64,000 bases of DNA from Nocardioides glacieisoli (GCF_004137245.1 NZ_SDWS01000002.1:248001-312000); one strand, 5' to 3'. Shown: positions 53,474 to 63,221, counted from the first letter of the stretch. Notes: generated by a model not told the origin, from the sequence alone. Program-made: numbers and translations.

Positions 53474-54883
53474 ATGGCAAGCAAGGGCAACGTCCGCGGC
53501 CTCGAGCTGGCGCGCGAGAAGATGCGCCGGGCCGGGGTCGACGAGGTCGCGATCGACACGTTCGCGCACTACTACCGGCTCCTCGAGCACGGCGAGACCG
53601 GCATGATCGCGGAGGACACGATCGAGCCGCTCGACATGGAGGCGCTGGCCGACGTCGACGTCCCCGACGACGTCGCTGCCGAGGCGATCGGGAAGACCGC
53701 GGTGATCAAGCTCAACGGCGGCCTCGGCACCTCGATGGGCATGGAGCGCGCGAAGTCGCTGCTCTGCGTGCGCCGCGGGCTGAGCTTCCTCGACATCATC
53801 GCCCGGCAGGTGCTGCACCTGCGCCAGCAGTACGACGCCACGTTGCCGCTGATGTTCATGAACTCCTTCCGCACCTCGGCCGACACGATGGAGGCCCTCG
53901 CCCGCTACGAGGACCTCGCCGTCGACGGTCTGCCCCTGGAGTTCCTGCAGAACAAGGAGCCCAAGCTCCTCGCCGCGGACCTGATGCCGGCGGCGTACCC
54001 CAAGGCCCCCGACCTCGAGTGGTGCCCTCCCGGCCACGGCGACATCTACACCGCCCTGCGCGGCACCGGACTGCTCGCCCGGCTCAAGGATGCGGGCTAC
54101 CGCTACGTCTTCGTCTCCAACTCCGACAACCTCGGCGCCGTGCCGGACGCGCGCGTCGCGGGCTGGTTCGCCCAGAGCGGCGCACCGTTCGCGATCGAGG
54201 CCGTGCGACGTACGCCCTCGGACCGCAAGGGCGGCCACTTCGCCCGCCGCAAGAGCGACGGCCGCATCGTGCTGCGCGAGACGGCGCAGACGCCCGACGC
54301 CGACCGGGAGGCACTGGCCGACCTCGAGCGCCACAAGTACTGCTCGACCAACAACCTGTGGTTCGACATCGAGGCGATGGTCGGCACCCTCGACGCCCGC
54401 GGCGGCATCCTCGGCCTCCCGCTGATCAAGAACGTGAAGCACCTCGACCCGGCCGACAAGGCCACCCCCGAGGTGATCCAGGTCGAGACCGCGATGGGTG
54501 CGGCGATCGAGGTGTTCGAGGGCGCGCGCACGATCGAGGTCGGCCGCGACCGGTTCGTGCCGGTGAAGACGACCGACGACCTGCTGGTGCTGCGCTCCGA
54601 CGTCTACGACCTCGGCAAGGACTTCGTGCTCGACCAGGCCGGCGACGACGTGCCCTACATCTCGCTCGACGGCGACTTCTACAAGCTGGTCGGCGACTTC
54701 GACAAGCGGTTCCCCGAGGGTGCGCCGTCGCTGCGCGAGGCCGACTCGTTCAAGGTCGAGGGCGACTGGACCTTCGGTCGTGGCGTGAAGGTGGTCGGCG
54801 ACGTCGCGCTGGCGTCGAAGTCCGCGCAGCGCGTCGAGGGCGGCACCGTCCTCGACGAGCAGGAGCGGCTAGGGCATGCCTGA
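53474..54883 (+). CDS. UTP--glucose-1-phosphate uridylyltransferase, eukaryotic-like type
   Basis: A 469-residue protein. KLNGGLGTSMGMERAKSLL is the nucleotide-binding loop of the UDPGP (UGP2-like) family rather than the bacterial GalU type. FVSNSDNLGA and KGGHFARRKSDGRIVLRE are further conserved parts. It makes UDP-glucose for polysaccharides and glycolipids. TACGAT lies 6 nt before the ATG, so the mRNA may be leaderless. Its end overlaps moeA by 8 bp. Confidence 0.93.
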   Translation: MASKGNVRGLELAREKMRRAGVDEVAIDTFAHYYRLLEHGETGMIAEDTIEPLDMEALADVDVPDDVAAEAIGKTAVIKLNGGLGTSMGMERAKSLLCVRRGLSFLDIIARQVLHLRQQYDATLPLMFMNSFRTSADTMEALARYEDLAVDGLPLEFLQNKEPKLLAADLMPAAYPKAPDLEWCPPGHGDIYTALRGTGLLARLKDAGYRYVFVSNSDNLGAVPDARVAGWFAQSGAPFAIEAVRRTPSDRKGGHFARRKSDGRIVLRETAQTPDADREALADLERHKYCSTNNLWFDIEAMVGTLDARGGILGLPLIKNVKHLDPADKATPEVIQVETAMGAAIEVFEGARTIEVGRDRFVPVKTTDDLLVLRSDVYDLGKDFVLDQAGDDVPYISLDGDFYKLVGDFDKRFPEGAPSLREADSFKVEGDWTFGRGVKVVGDVALASKSAQRVEGGTVLDEQERLGHA

Positions 54884-56117
54884 GCCGCACCCCGCCCTCC
54901 TGCCCGTGGAGGACTACGTCGAGCGCATCCTTGCCACGATCTCGCCGCTGCCGGCGTTCCCGCAGCCGCTGATGGAGGCGCTCGGCCTCGCGCTGGCCGA
55001 GGACGTCGTGGCACCGATCTCGCTGCCGAGCTTCGACAACTCCGCGATGGACGGCTACGCCGTGGTCGCCGACGACGTCGCCGACGCCAGCGAGGACTCG
55101 CCCGTCGTGCTGCCCGTCGTCGGTGAGATCGGGGCCGGCCAGTCGTCGATCCTCGCGATGTCGCCGGGCACCGCCGTCAAGATCATGACCGGCGCGCCCG
55201 TGCCGACCGGCGCCACCACGGTCGTCCCCTACGAGTGGACCGACCGCGGCGTCGCGCAGGTGCGCATCGACCGTCCGGCCAGGGTGGGCCAGCACATCCG
55301 CCCGACCGGCGACGACATCTCCGAGGGCGACATGCTGCTCGAGGAGGGCACCGTCCTGGGCCCGCGCCACCTCGGCATGCTCGCTGCGGTGGGGCGGGCG
55401 ACCGTCCGCACCCGTCCGCGCCCGCGCGTCGTCGTGATCTCCACCGGCTCCGAGCTCCGCGACCCCGGCACGCCGCTGGGCCACGACTCGATCTACGACG
55501 GCAACTCCTACCTCCTCGCCGCGGCCGCCCGCTCCGCCGGTGCGATCGCCTACCGCGTCGGCATCGTCCCCGACGAGTCGCACGCCTTCACCGAGGCGCT
55601 GAGCGACCAGCTGGTCCGCGCCGACATCGTCGTCACCAGCGGCGGCGTGAGCGAGGGGGACTTCGACGTCGTCAAGGAGTCGCTGTCCCAGCACGGCACG
55701 ATGTGGTTCGGCGGTGTCGGCATGCAGCCCGGCAAGCCGCAGGGCTTCGGCACCGTCGGCGAGGACGCCACCCCGGTCTTCACCCTGCCCGGCAACCCGG
55801 TCTCCTCCTACGTCTCGTTCGAGATGTTCGTCCTGCCTGCGATCCGCCGGATGATGGGCAAGCTGCCCTACGCCCGCCCCACCGCGCGGGCCCGCCTCAC
55901 CCACGGCATCTCCTCGCCGCCGGGCAAGGTCCAGCTGGTGCGCGGGCTCGTCGACTCCGACCGCGGCGGCAGCTTCGTGTCGCCGGTGGGTGGCCACGGC
56001 TCGCACCTCATCGGCGACCTGGCCGGTTCCAACTGCCTCATCGAGGTGGCGGCCGACGTCACCTCGGTCGCCGCTGGCGAGATGGTCGCGGTCCGCAAGC
56101 TCGACGAGGACTTCTGA
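54876..56117 (+). CDS. moeA: Molybdopterin molybdotransferase MoeA / gephyrin-like Glp
   Basis: A 413-residue protein. [35 protein letters not shown] and [18 protein letters not shown] mark domains I-III of MoeA, which inserts Mo into molybdopterin. In corynebacteria the equivalent gene of this neighbourhood encodes Glp, a gephyrin-like protein that binds FtsZ and a membrane receptor (GlpR). A homologue of that receptor seems to lie at 57744, so a second role in division is possible. It is coupled to moaC (TGATG). Confidence 0.93.
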   Translation: MPEPHPALLPVEDYVERILATISPLPAFPQPLMEALGLALAEDVVAPISLPSFDNSAMDGYAVVADDVADASEDSPVVLPVVGEIGAGQSSILAMSPGTAVKIMTGAPVPTGATTVVPYEWTDRGVAQVRIDRPARVGQHIRPTGDDISEGDMLLEEGTVLGPRHLGMLAAVGRATVRTRPRPRVVVISTGSELRDPGTPLGHDSIYDGNSYLLAAAARSAGAIAYRVGIVPDESHAFTEALSDQLVRADIVVTSGGVSEGDFDVVKESLSQHGTMWFGGVGMQPGKPQGFGTVGEDATPVFTLPGNPVSSYVSFEMFVLPAIRRMMGKLPYARPTARARLTHGISSPPGKVQLVRGLVDSDRGGSFVSPVGGHGSHLIGDLAGSNCLIEVAADVTSVAAGEMVAVRKLDEDF

Positions 56118-56584
56118 TGGACCGCCTCACGCACGTCGACGAGAGCGGTGCCGCGCGCATGGTCGACGTCGGCGACAAGGCCGTCACCGCTCGTACGGCG
56201 TCCGCCACCGGCCGCGTGCTGGTCAGCCCCGCCGTGATCGACCTGCTCCGCGGGGAGGGCGTGCCGAAGGGCGACGCGCTCGCGGTGGCGCGGATCGCCG
56301 GGATCATGGGCGCCAAGCAGACGCCCGCGCTCATCCCGCTCTGCCACCCGCTCGCGATCTCCGGCGTCACGGTCGACCTCACCGTGTCCGACGAGTCCGT
56401 CGACATCACCGCCACCGTCCGCACGACGGACCGCACCGGCGTCGAGATGGAGGCCCTGACCGCCGTCTCGGTCGCCGCGCTCACCGTCGTCGACATGGTC
56501 AAGGCCGTCGACAAGGCCGCCGTGATCACCGACATCCGGGTGGAGACGAAGTCCGGCGGGCGGTCGGGGGACTGGAAGCGATGA
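56117..56584 (+). CDS. moaC: Cyclic pyranopterin monophosphate synthase
   Basis: A 155-residue enzyme of molybdenum cofactor step 1b. [22 protein letters not shown] opens it, and [10 protein letters not shown] and [26 protein letters not shown] are the conserved active-site parts. It sits between moeA and mog with overlaps on both sides. Confidence 0.95.
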   Translation: MDRLTHVDESGAARMVDVGDKAVTARTASATGRVLVSPAVIDLLRGEGVPKGDALAVARIAGIMGAKQTPALIPLCHPLAISGVTVDLTVSDESVDITATVRTTDRTGVEMEALTAVSVAALTVVDMVKAVDKAAVITDIRVETKSGGRSGDWKR

Positions 56585-57066
56585 GTCCCACTCGTCTCCG
56601 AGCCGCCGTGGTGGTGGCCTCCAACCGCGCCGCGTCGGGGGTGTACGCCGACGAGACCGGCCCGCTGATCGTCGACTGGCTGCGCGGCCAGGGGTTCGAC
56701 TGCGACGAGCCGGCCGTCGTCCCCGACGGCGACCCGGTCCGCGAGGCCATCGCCGCCGCCGTCGCGGATCGCGCCCGGGTCGTGCTCACCACCGGTGGCA
56801 CCGGCCTCACGCCGACCGACCGGACCCCCGAGGCCACGGCCCCGCTGCTCGACCGCGAGGTGCCCGGCATCGCCGAGTCGATCCGCGCCGCCGGCGTCGC
56901 GAAGGGCGTCCCGACCGCGATGCTCTCGCGCGGGATCGCCGGCGTCTCCGGCGACTGCCTCGTCATCAACCTCCCGGGTTCTCGCGGCGGCGTGAAGGAC
57001 GGCCTCGGTGTCCTCGAGCCCGTGCTGCGGCACGCGGTCGAGCAGGTCGTCGGGAGCGACCACTGA
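56581..57066 (+). CDS. Molybdenum cofactor biosynthesis protein (MogA/MoaB family)
   Basis: A 161-residue molybdopterin adenylyltransferase-type protein. [19 protein letters not shown] and [18 protein letters not shown] are the family motifs that bind molybdopterin and [17 protein letters not shown] is the C-terminal loop. It starts within the moaC stop (ATGA). Confidence 0.93.
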   Translation: MSPTRLRAAVVVASNRAASGVYADETGPLIVDWLRGQGFDCDEPAVVPDGDPVREAIAAAVADRARVVLTTGGTGLTPTDRTPEATAPLLDREVPGIAESIRAAGVAKGVPTAMLSRGIAGVSGDCLVINLPGSRGGVKDGLGVLEPVLRHAVEQVVGSDH

Positions 57067-57071
57067 ACACG

Positions 57072-57683
57072 ATGGGCGGCTCAGCGCCCGGCTGGCCCGC
57101 GCGACTCGAGTCGTACGGCGTGGTGCTGCGGTCGCTGCGGAGGTCGGACGCCGACGAGTGGCAGGCGGTGCGCGCCCGCAACCACGACTGGCTCCGCCCG
57201 TGGGACGCCACGGTCCCGCCCGGCGCCAGCCCGCGCCCGTCGTCGTACAAGATGGTCGTGCGCTCCCTGCTCCACCAGGCCAAGCAAGGACAGTGCCTTC
57301 CGTTCGTCGTCGAGGTCGGCGGCCGCTTCGTCGGGCAGGTGACCGTGAGCAACGTGTCGCGCGGCTCGGCCCAGTGGGCCTCCATCGGCTACTGGCTGTC
57401 GATGGACGTCGCCGGTCGCGGTGTCGCGCCGCGCGCCGTCGCGATGGCGATCGACCACTGCTTCGGCCCGGTGGGCCTGCACCGGATCGAGATCTGCGTA
57501 CGCCCGGAGAACACCAACTCGCTGCGCGTCGTCGAGAAGCTCGGCCTCGAGCAGGTCGGCTACGCGCCGCGCTTCCTCCACATCGACGGCGCCTGGCGCG
57601 ACCACCGGGTCTTCGCGGTCACGGTGGAGGAGTGCCCTGAGGGGATCGCCGCGCGGCTGGAAACACACCAGTCACACCAGTAG
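57072..57683 (+). CDS. RimJ-like GNAT acetyltransferase
   Basis: A 203-residue protein. VVLRSLRRSDADEWQAVRARNHDWLRPW is the start typical of RimJ/RimL N-terminal protein acetyltransferases, and VAGRGVAPRAVAMAIDH is the acetyl-CoA loop. ENTNSLRVVEKLGLEQVGYA is the final conserved motif. It is 5 bp after the mog gene, so it belongs to the same operon. A rimJ gene between moeA and the TM gene also occurs in mycobacteria. Confidence 0.88.
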   Translation: MGGSAPGWPARLESYGVVLRSLRRSDADEWQAVRARNHDWLRPWDATVPPGASPRPSSYKMVVRSLLHQAKQGQCLPFVVEVGGRFVGQVTVSNVSRGSAQWASIGYWLSMDVAGRGVAPRAVAMAIDHCFGPVGLHRIEICVRPENTNSLRVVEKLGLEQVGYAPRFLHIDGAWRDHRVFAVTVEECPEGIAARLETHQSHQ

Positions 57684-57743
57684 TTCTGCGACACACCACT
57701 TGACATCCGCCCCGCTCGCGTCCCGCGCTCCTACGCTGCGAGC

Positions 57744-58643
57744 GTGGACCTGAGCGCTCTCATCTTCGTCGCCCTTGCCGTGGCGTGGGCCGTCTACCTG
57801 ATCCCCAAGGCCCTCAAGCACCACGACGAGGTGGTCCGCAGCCGGTCGGTCGAGAAGTTCTCGCACACCATGCGCATCCTCGCGCGGCGCGAGCCGGTCG
57901 ACCGTCGCAACGCCCGCCTGGTCGTCGCGCCCATCCGCGCCCGCCTCCGGCCGCCGGTCGAGACCAAGGCGCACGCGCCGGTCGAGCCCGTCGCCGCCGT
58001 CACCACCGAGGTGCGCCGGGAGGTCACGACGTCGGTGAGTGCGCGTCGTACGCCGCCCGCGACCGAGCGCGCCTCCGCCCGCCGCGCCGCCAAGCGCCGC
58101 CGCAACGTGCTCGCGCTCATCGCTCTCGCCAACGCCGTCGTCATCGGACTGGCGGCCGCTGCCGTCATCACCTGGCCGTGGGTCGCGATCCCGGCCGGCG
58201 TCCTCCTCGCGTGGCTGGTCGCCTGCCGTGTCTCGGTCCGCGCCGAGCGTCGCCAGCGCGACGCCCGCGCCGCCATCGAGATCGGCTACCCGCCGCTCAT
58301 CGAGGATGACGACCTCGACCTGACCGGCGAGATGCCCGTGACGCCGCCGCAGCCCCGCAGCCCGGCCGCTCCGGTCGCGCCCAGCGAGGACGCGCCCGTC
58401 GAGGCGCCCGCCGTCATCGCCGCGCCCGTCCCGGGTGGCTGGGACATGGTCCCCACGACGCTCCCGACCTACGTCAGCAAGTCCGCCGCCCAGCGTCGTA
58501 CGGTCTCGACGATCGACCTCGACTCCACCGGCGTCTGGTCGAGCGGCCGCAACGACGAGGACTCCGCCCTCGCCCGCTCCGCCGAGAAGTCCGCCAAGAC
58601 CGCTCGCGACGCCGACGACGACCGCCGCGCCAGCGGCGCCTGA
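57744..58643 (+). CDS. SepX/GlpR-family membrane protein, probable cell-division factor
   Basis: A 299-residue protein. One N-terminal helix (3-20) is followed by KALKHHDEVVRSRSVEKFSHTMRIL, then a disordered part, two adjacent helices (about 121-143 and 146-164) and a long disordered tail. N-terminal pattern and location downstream of the UTP-glucose pyrophosphorylase/moeA/rimJ genes fit the actinobacterial SepX (Streptomyces) and GlpR (Corynebacterium) proteins, which link MoeA-like Glp and FtsZ to the membrane. GTG 57744 is 6 nt after TACGCT. The assignment rests on synteny and pattern. Confidence 0.65.
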   Translation: MDLSALIFVALAVAWAVYLIPKALKHHDEVVRSRSVEKFSHTMRILARREPVDRRNARLVVAPIRARLRPPVETKAHAPVEPVAAVTTEVRREVTTSVSARRTPPATERASARRAAKRRRNVLALIALANAVVIGLAAAAVITWPWVAIPAGVLLAWLVACRVSVRAERRQRDARAAIEIGYPPLIEDDDLDLTGEMPVTPPQPRSPAAPVAPSEDAPVEAPAVIAAPVPGGWDMVPTTLPTYVSKSAAQRRTVSTIDLDSTGVWSSGRNDEDSALARSAEKSAKTARDADDDRRASGA

Positions 58644-58654
58644 GGCCCTCCTCC

Positions 58655-58702
58655 GTGCGTCATGAGAATCCCCGGTTCGCACCGGTGATCTCCATGACGC
58701 AC
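58655..58702. repeat. Intergenic palindrome before tRNA-Ala
   Basis: GTGCGTCATG and CATGACGCAC form a perfect 10-bp outer stem; the interior GAGAATCCCCGG/CCGGTGATCTC continues it imperfectly. It may end transcription of the SepX-like gene. Confidence 0.65.
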
Positions 58703-58768
58703 TGACCCGGGCCGATTCGGAACGGCCCCATCTGCTCGTGTATCTTGGCGTCGCGCCGTGAGGCGCAT

Positions 58769-58844
<76 letters not shown>

Positions 58845-58850
58845 GCAAGG

Positions 58851-58888
58851 AACCGCCCGCCACCTGCGAAGACAGGTGGCGGGCGGTT
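58851..58888 (+). terminator. Terminator of tRNA-Ala
   Basis: A perfect 16-bp stem (AACCGCCCGCCACCTG, loop CGAAGA, complement) followed by C-T. Confidence 0.88.
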
Positions 58889-58907
58889 CTGCGTCCAGCG
58901 GCCGGTG

Positions 58908-59099
58908 TCAGTCGGAGGGCACGAGGACGGCGAGCCCGAACAGGTAGAAGATCACGAGTGCTGCGACGAAGAGGACCAGGTAGAGCAAGGGCTTCCACGT
59001 CGGCCTCGGCCTGGGAGCGTTCAACGGCTGGTTCGTCGTCGGGTGCTCGCGGGTCTCGTCGCCGTGCCGGATGCTGTCGCCGAGCTCGTCGTCGGGCAC
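58908..59099 (-). CDS. Small single-helix membrane protein
   Basis: A 63-residue protein: a charged N-terminus, then WKPLLYLVLFVAALVIFYLF as one membrane helix. AAGGAGGACAACCA before GTG 59099 is one of the best Shine-Dalgarno sites here and supports that start over the longer frame from 59177. The function is unknown. Confidence 0.65.
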   Translation of the reverse strand: MPDDELGDSIRHGDETREHPTTNQPLNAPRPRPTWKPLLYLVLFVAALVIFYLFGLAVLVPSD

Positions 59100-59375
59100 T
59101 GGTTGTCCTCCTTCAGTTGGCCGCGCCGAGATGCGGCGCTCTGGTTCGTACCCGGTCGCCCGACCTCCATGCGGCACGCAGGCGTCACCTCACGACGCGC
59201 CGGCCCTGAGTGGGCCGGGTCACGCGCCGGCCGGACCCTGCGCGGCCGTAGCAACCTGGGGCCGGAAGCCGGCTCGCGCACTCGAGGTGTAGCGGGTGCT
59301 GTCGATGCTAGGCCCGGGTGTCAAGATCCCGTCTGGGTGCACACCGGTGCACTCAGCCGACGTATCGTTGGTCCC

Positions 59376-59561
59376 GTGACTCGGGCGCTGGTGGCTGTAC
59401 TGGTGGGACTGCTGATCCTGGCGGGTGGTCTCGTCCTGCGACGTTCGGCCGAGCCCGCGACCCAGACGGTCGCCGAGGTGCTGGCGTTCGGCGGCGTGGT
59501 CATCGCCGTGATCGGCGTGTGGCAGCTCGTGACGCGCTTCTTGGAGTCGCGGGACAACTAG
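59376..59561 (+). CDS. Small two-helix membrane protein
   Basis: A 61-residue protein with helices at about 4-21 and 36-54. TATCGT lies 7 nt before GTG 59376, which suits leaderless expression. It ends 1 bp before the convergent SDR gene's stop. The function is unknown. Confidence 0.55.
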   Translation: MTRALVAVLVGLLILAGGLVLRRSAEPATQTVAEVLAFGGVVIAVIGVWQLVTRFLESRDN

Positions 59562-59562
59562 C

Positions 59563-60375
59563 TCAGCGGTCCCGCAGCATCCTCTTCTGCGTACGCCGAC
59601 CGCGCGCCACCACGAGGGGCGCGGCGGCCACGGCGACCCGCGGGGCGAGTGCTGCCAGCCGTGCCTGCACCCCGCGCGAGCGGGGGAGCGTGGTGACGGG
59701 TCGGGGCTTGTCGAGCACCCGGCCGACCGCCGCGACGACCTCCTCGGGCTGCATGAGCCTGCCCGAGAAGGACAGCGCGGCGCCGGGGTCGTCGAGCTTG
59801 TCGTGCAGCATCGGCGTCCAGATCCCGTCGGGGCAGATGCACGACACGTCGATGTTCCTGACCCCCGCGAGCCGCAGGTCGGCGATGGTGCTGAGGGAGA
59901 AGCCGATCGCGGCATGCTTCGAGGCGGCGTACACCGCCTCGCCGGGCACCGGCGCCAGTCCTGCGAGGGAGACGATGTTGACGACGTGGCCGCCGTGGGT
60001 GCGCATCGCCGTGATCGCGCTGACGGTGCCGTTGATCGTGCCGAGCGCGTTGACCTCGAGCATCAGCCGCCGGGACTGTGGGTCCTGCTCCCACGCGGGC
60101 CCGGTGACGAGGACGCCGGCGTTGTTGACCCAGACCTCGAGCCGACCTGCCCGCTCGACGAGCTCGTCGCGGGCCGCCGCGACCGCCACCTCGTCGCGTA
60201 CGTCGAGCGCGCGGGCGCTGGCACGCGGTCCGAGCTCGGCGGCCACGGCTGCGGCGGCCTCGCCGTCGAGGTCGGTCACCAGGACGTCGTGTCCGCGCTC
60301 GACGAGGAGGCCGGCGATGAGCCGTCCCAGACCGCGACCGGCTCCGGTGACGACGGCTCCACCGCGGGTGCTCAT
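59563..60375 (-). CDS. SDR-family oxidoreductase
   Basis: A 270-residue short-chain dehydrogenase: TGAGRGLG binds the nucleotide, DVRD and NNAG follow, and the catalytic Tyr-Lys are in YAASK with Ser in IVSLAG. The acidic residue in TDLDGEA suggests NAD rather than NADP. The C-terminus ends with a hydrophobic, basic tail that could touch the membrane. The substrate is unknown. Confidence 0.88.
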   Translation of the reverse strand: MSTRGGAVVTGAGRGLGRLIAGLLVERGHDVLVTDLDGEAAAAVAAELGPRASARALDVRDEVAVAAARDELVERAGRLEVWVNNAGVLVTGPAWEQDPQSRRLMLEVNALGTINGTVSAITAMRTHGGHVVNIVSLAGLAPVPGEAVYAASKHAAIGFSLSTIADLRLAGVRNIDVSCICPDGIWTPMLHDKLDDPGAALSFSGRLMQPEEVVAAVGRVLDKPRPVTTLPRSRGVQARLAALAPRVAVAAAPLVVARGRRTQKRMLRDR

Positions 60376-60433
60376 GCCGTGAGGCTAGGGCACGTTGATC
60401 AACCCACCCCGGGCCACCGCTAGCGTCTGGGGC

Positions 60434-61045
60434 GTGACGGACTACCAGCGGATCTTCGTGGTGGGCGCCCAGGCGGGCCCCGACGAGGTCGCGCGGCTGC
60501 GGAAGTCGCTGGGGTCCGACGTCGTCGTCCTCACGGCCCCGACCGTCGAGGCGAAGCGCGTCGTCACCGGTCTCGGCGTCGAGCCGGTGCCGGACGTGCT
60601 GCTCGCGCCGGTCCGGTTCCCCGACGTCGACCGCGGACACCACCTCGACCAGCTGGTCCGCCGCCATGCCGTGGAGGACCGCTTCCGCGACGTCGTCGTG
60701 GTGACCGACGCGGCCACGGTGACGCTCCTCCTGCGCGCGCTCGCGCCCGACCAGCTGCCGATGGCCGGCGCGGTGACGGAGGTCGGCCTGCCGCGCGGCT
60801 CGCGTCCCGTGCCCCTGGTGCAGGCGGCGCTCGGCGGCGGTGTGCTCGCCTTCGTCGCAGTGCTGGCGGCCAGCGTGATCCCGTTCTGGGTGGTCCCGCT
60901 CCTCGCGCTGCTCGCGGGCCTCGCCCTGCTGCTCGTGCCACGGCGCCGGCACCTCGGCGAGGCGCTCCTCATCTCGGTCGCCGTGGCGATCGCGGTGTCA
61001 CTGCTGTCGATCGCCGGCTCGTCACGGTTCCCCGGCTCGTGGTGA
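60434..61045 (+). CDS. Three- or four-helix membrane protein with N-terminal soluble domain
   Basis: A 203-residue protein. Residues 1-135 form an alpha/beta domain with regular strands (RIFVVGAQ, DVVVLTAPT, DVVVVTDA). The C-terminal third is hydrophobic (about 137-200). TAGCGT 7 nt before GTG 60434 supports the start. No family is recognised. Confidence 0.65.
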   Translation: MTDYQRIFVVGAQAGPDEVARLRKSLGSDVVVLTAPTVEAKRVVTGLGVEPVPDVLLAPVRFPDVDRGHHLDQLVRRHAVEDRFRDVVVVTDAATVTLLLRALAPDQLPMAGAVTEVGLPRGSRPVPLVQAALGGGVLAFVAVLAASVIPFWVVPLLALLAGLALLLVPRRRHLGEALLISVAVAIAVSLLSIAGSSRFPGSW

Positions 61046-61061
61046 CGCCATCCGGGAACGC

Positions 61062-61097
61062 GACGACCCCGCCCGGGCTGGATCGGGCGGGGTCGTC
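61062..61097 (+). terminator. Terminator after 60434 gene
   Basis: GACGACCCCGCCCG and CGGGCGGGGTCGTC form a perfect 14-bp stem with an 8-nt loop between convergent genes. Confidence 0.85.
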
Positions 61098-61130
61098 GGA
61101 GATCGTGGCGCCGGGTGGACCGGCGGGCGG

Positions 61131-61352
61131 TCAGCCCTTGCGCGGGCCGAAGAGGCGGATGCCCGAGCTCCGGGGCTGGGGGATCGCCGGAGCGGGCCAC
61201 CACCCGACCTCGGGATAGCCGCCGCGGTTGAAGCCCTCGCGGTAGACGAAGTTGTCGCCGCACGAGCACACCCAGCGCTCGCCCACCTCGTGGCCGTCCT
61301 CGGTGGGGGCGCCGGCCGTCTTCAGACAGACGTGGATGAACGTGGATTCCAT
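61131..61352 (-). CDS. Small conserved-looking hypothetical protein
   Basis: A 73-residue protein with a CSCG pair and Trp-rich C-terminal part (YPEVGWWPAPAIP). GGGAGG precedes the ATG at good distance. Nothing in it identifies a family; a small metal-binding protein is possible. Confidence 0.55.
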   Translation of the reverse strand: MESTFIHVCLKTAGAPTEDGHEVGERWVCSCGDNFVYREGFNRGGYPEVGWWPAPAIPQPRSSGIRLFGPRKG

Positions 61353-61527
61353 GGCGCGCCCTCCCTGGCGACAAGACCCGCGCGTGAGCGAGCGTCTCCA
61401 TCGTCCGTCGCTCCCGTCGGCGCCACCACGGCGTTGGCGGAACTGCGGGACTTCTTGATGGATTCTCGGACGTTTCAGCCGGTTTCGGTAGCCCGGTCTG
61501 GCCCACTCGGCCCGGGCCGTGGCGGCG

Positions 61528-63099
61528 TCAGATCCAGCGCTGGAACCAGATCCGGGCGTCCCACTCGGACTTGGTGAGGAGCACGTCGGTCCAGATCGGC
61601 CAGAACCACGCGAAGCCGACCAGGGCGAGCACGGTGTAGCTGCCGGCGACGACGACCCCGAACGTACGTCGTGGGGTCGGCACGTCGGACGTCCCGATCA
61701 GGTGGCCCATCGCGAGCGCCACGGACAGCACCAGGAAGGGCAGGCTGGTGATCGCGTAGAAGAAGAAGATCGGCCGGTCGTCGTAGAGGAACCACGGCAG
61801 CCAGGTGCTGGCCAGCCCGAGCACGGCGACGCCGTGACGCCAGTCGCGCGCGCCGATCCACAGCAGCAGCGAGGCGACCATCGCCAGGCAGCCGCCCCAC
61901 CAGATCACCGGGTTGCCGAGGAGCAGGATCTGCCGGATGCACGTCGAGCCGCTGGACGCGTCGCAGCCCTGGGCGCCCGGCTGGATGTCGGTCTGCGCGT
62001 CCACCCCGACCGGCCGGCCCATCACGAGCCAGGTCGACGGCTTGCTGGCATAGATGTGGGTCGAGTCGTTGAGGAAGTGGCTGTGGAACGTGTAGACGTC
62101 CTGGTGGTACGACCACAGCGAGCGCAGCGACTGGGTGACCTCCCCGAACCCGTCCGCGTCCTCCTCCGTCGCGGTCGGCCACTGCGTGCCGCCGCCGTAG
62201 GTCGTGTACTGCGTGTTGCTGTAGGCCGCCTCGTAGGCGTCGGCGTGCATCAGCCAGCCGGTCCAGGTCGCGACGTAGGTGACCAGCCCGACCCCGACGA
62301 GCGCGAGGAACGCCGGGACGCCGTCGAGGACGATCGAGCGGAGCAGCGGTCGACGCTGGCCGAAGGCCCGCCGGGCGCCGGCGCTCCACAGCCACACCAG
62401 GAGCCCGAAGACCGCCAGCGTGTAGGCCGCCGACCACTTGGTGCCGCACGCCAGCCCGAAGGCGACGCCGCCGAGGAGCAGCCAGGGACGCCACAGCACG
62501 CGGGTGCCGCCCTCGGCCAGCCGGTCGCGCAGCCACTGGCGGTCCGCGACCACGCAGTGCACGCCGCAGAGGATGAAGAACGCGAGGAAGATGTCGAGCA
62601 GGGCCAGCCGCGACAGCACGAGCTGGAGGCCGTCGATCGAGAGCAGCAGTCCGGCGACCAGGCCGAGCACGGTCGAACCGGTGACGCGCCGCACGAAGCG
62701 GCACATGAGCAGGACCATCAGCGCGCCGATGACGGCCGAGGCCATCCGCCAGCCCGACGGGTCCATCCCGAAGACCTTGATCCCGGCCGCGATCAGCCAC
62801 TTGCCGACCTCCGGGTGGACGATCATCGAGGGGGTGTCCTGCCACAGGCCGGTGACGTTGCCGTTGAGGATCGTCTTGTCGGCGTCCTCGACGTAGGCGC
62901 GGACGTAGCCGTGGTTGAGCAGCGACCACGCGTCCTTGGCGTAGTAGGTCTCGTCGAAGGAGAAGGCGTGCGGCGTGCCGAGGTTCCAGCGCCTCAGGAA
63001 GAACGCGAGGCTCGCCAGGCAGATGGCGCCGACCCATCCCGGGAGCTTCTCCTCGGACCTCCAGCGCGGGCGGTTGCGCTCCGCGGCCGTGGGGTTCAC
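61528..63099 (-). CDS. Dolichyl-phosphate-mannose--protein mannosyltransferase (PMT, GT39)
   Basis: A 523-residue integral membrane protein with about 11 helices. The first extracytoplasmic loop FSFDETYYAKDAWSLL carries the acidic Asp-Glu needed for catalysis in PMTs, and VHPEVGKWLIAAGI is the second conserved loop. It moves mannose from polyprenyl phosphate to Ser/Thr of exported proteins. Several secreted proteins in this window have Thr/Ser/Pro tails that could be its substrates. GTG 63099 is divergent from the cupredoxin gene. Confidence 0.9.
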   Translation of the reverse strand: MNPTAAERNRPRWRSEEKLPGWVGAICLASLAFFLRRWNLGTPHAFSFDETYYAKDAWSLLNHGYVRAYVEDADKTILNGNVTGLWQDTPSMIVHPEVGKWLIAAGIKVFGMDPSGWRMASAVIGALMVLLMCRFVRRVTGSTVLGLVAGLLLSIDGLQLVLSRLALLDIFLAFFILCGVHCVVADRQWLRDRLAEGGTRVLWRPWLLLGGVAFGLACGTKWSAAYTLAVFGLLVWLWSAGARRAFGQRRPLLRSIVLDGVPAFLALVGVGLVTYVATWTGWLMHADAYEAAYSNTQYTTYGGGTQWPTATEEDADGFGEVTQSLRSLWSYHQDVYTFHSHFLNDSTHIYASKPSTWLVMGRPVGVDAQTDIQPGAQGCDASSGSTCIRQILLLGNPVIWWGGCLAMVASLLLWIGARDWRHGVAVLGLASTWLPWFLYDDRPIFFFYAITSLPFLVLSVALAMGHLIGTSDVPTPRRTFGVVVAGSYTVLALVGFAWFWPIWTDVLLTKSEWDARIWFQRWI

Positions 63100-63134
63100 G
63101 CCGGAACTCTAACCAGCACCCGGCCACAGACCCC

Positions 63135-63191
63135 TTGACGTGGCGGCGGTCACATCTAGACTCGTGACAGCGGTTCAGAGATGCGAACCGC
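63135..63191 (+). promoter_or_regulatory. Promoter and inverted repeat before the cupredoxin gene
   Basis: TTGACG (63135-63140), 16 bp, TAGACT (63157-63162). Just after it, GCGGTTC (63170-63176) is inverted as GAACCGC (63185-63191) with 8 bp between, at or just beyond the expected start site, where a bound repressor or RNA hairpin could act. Confidence 0.6.
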
Positions 63192-63221
63192 GTTCGACAT
63201 GCTGTTCGACGAGAGGCCGCC

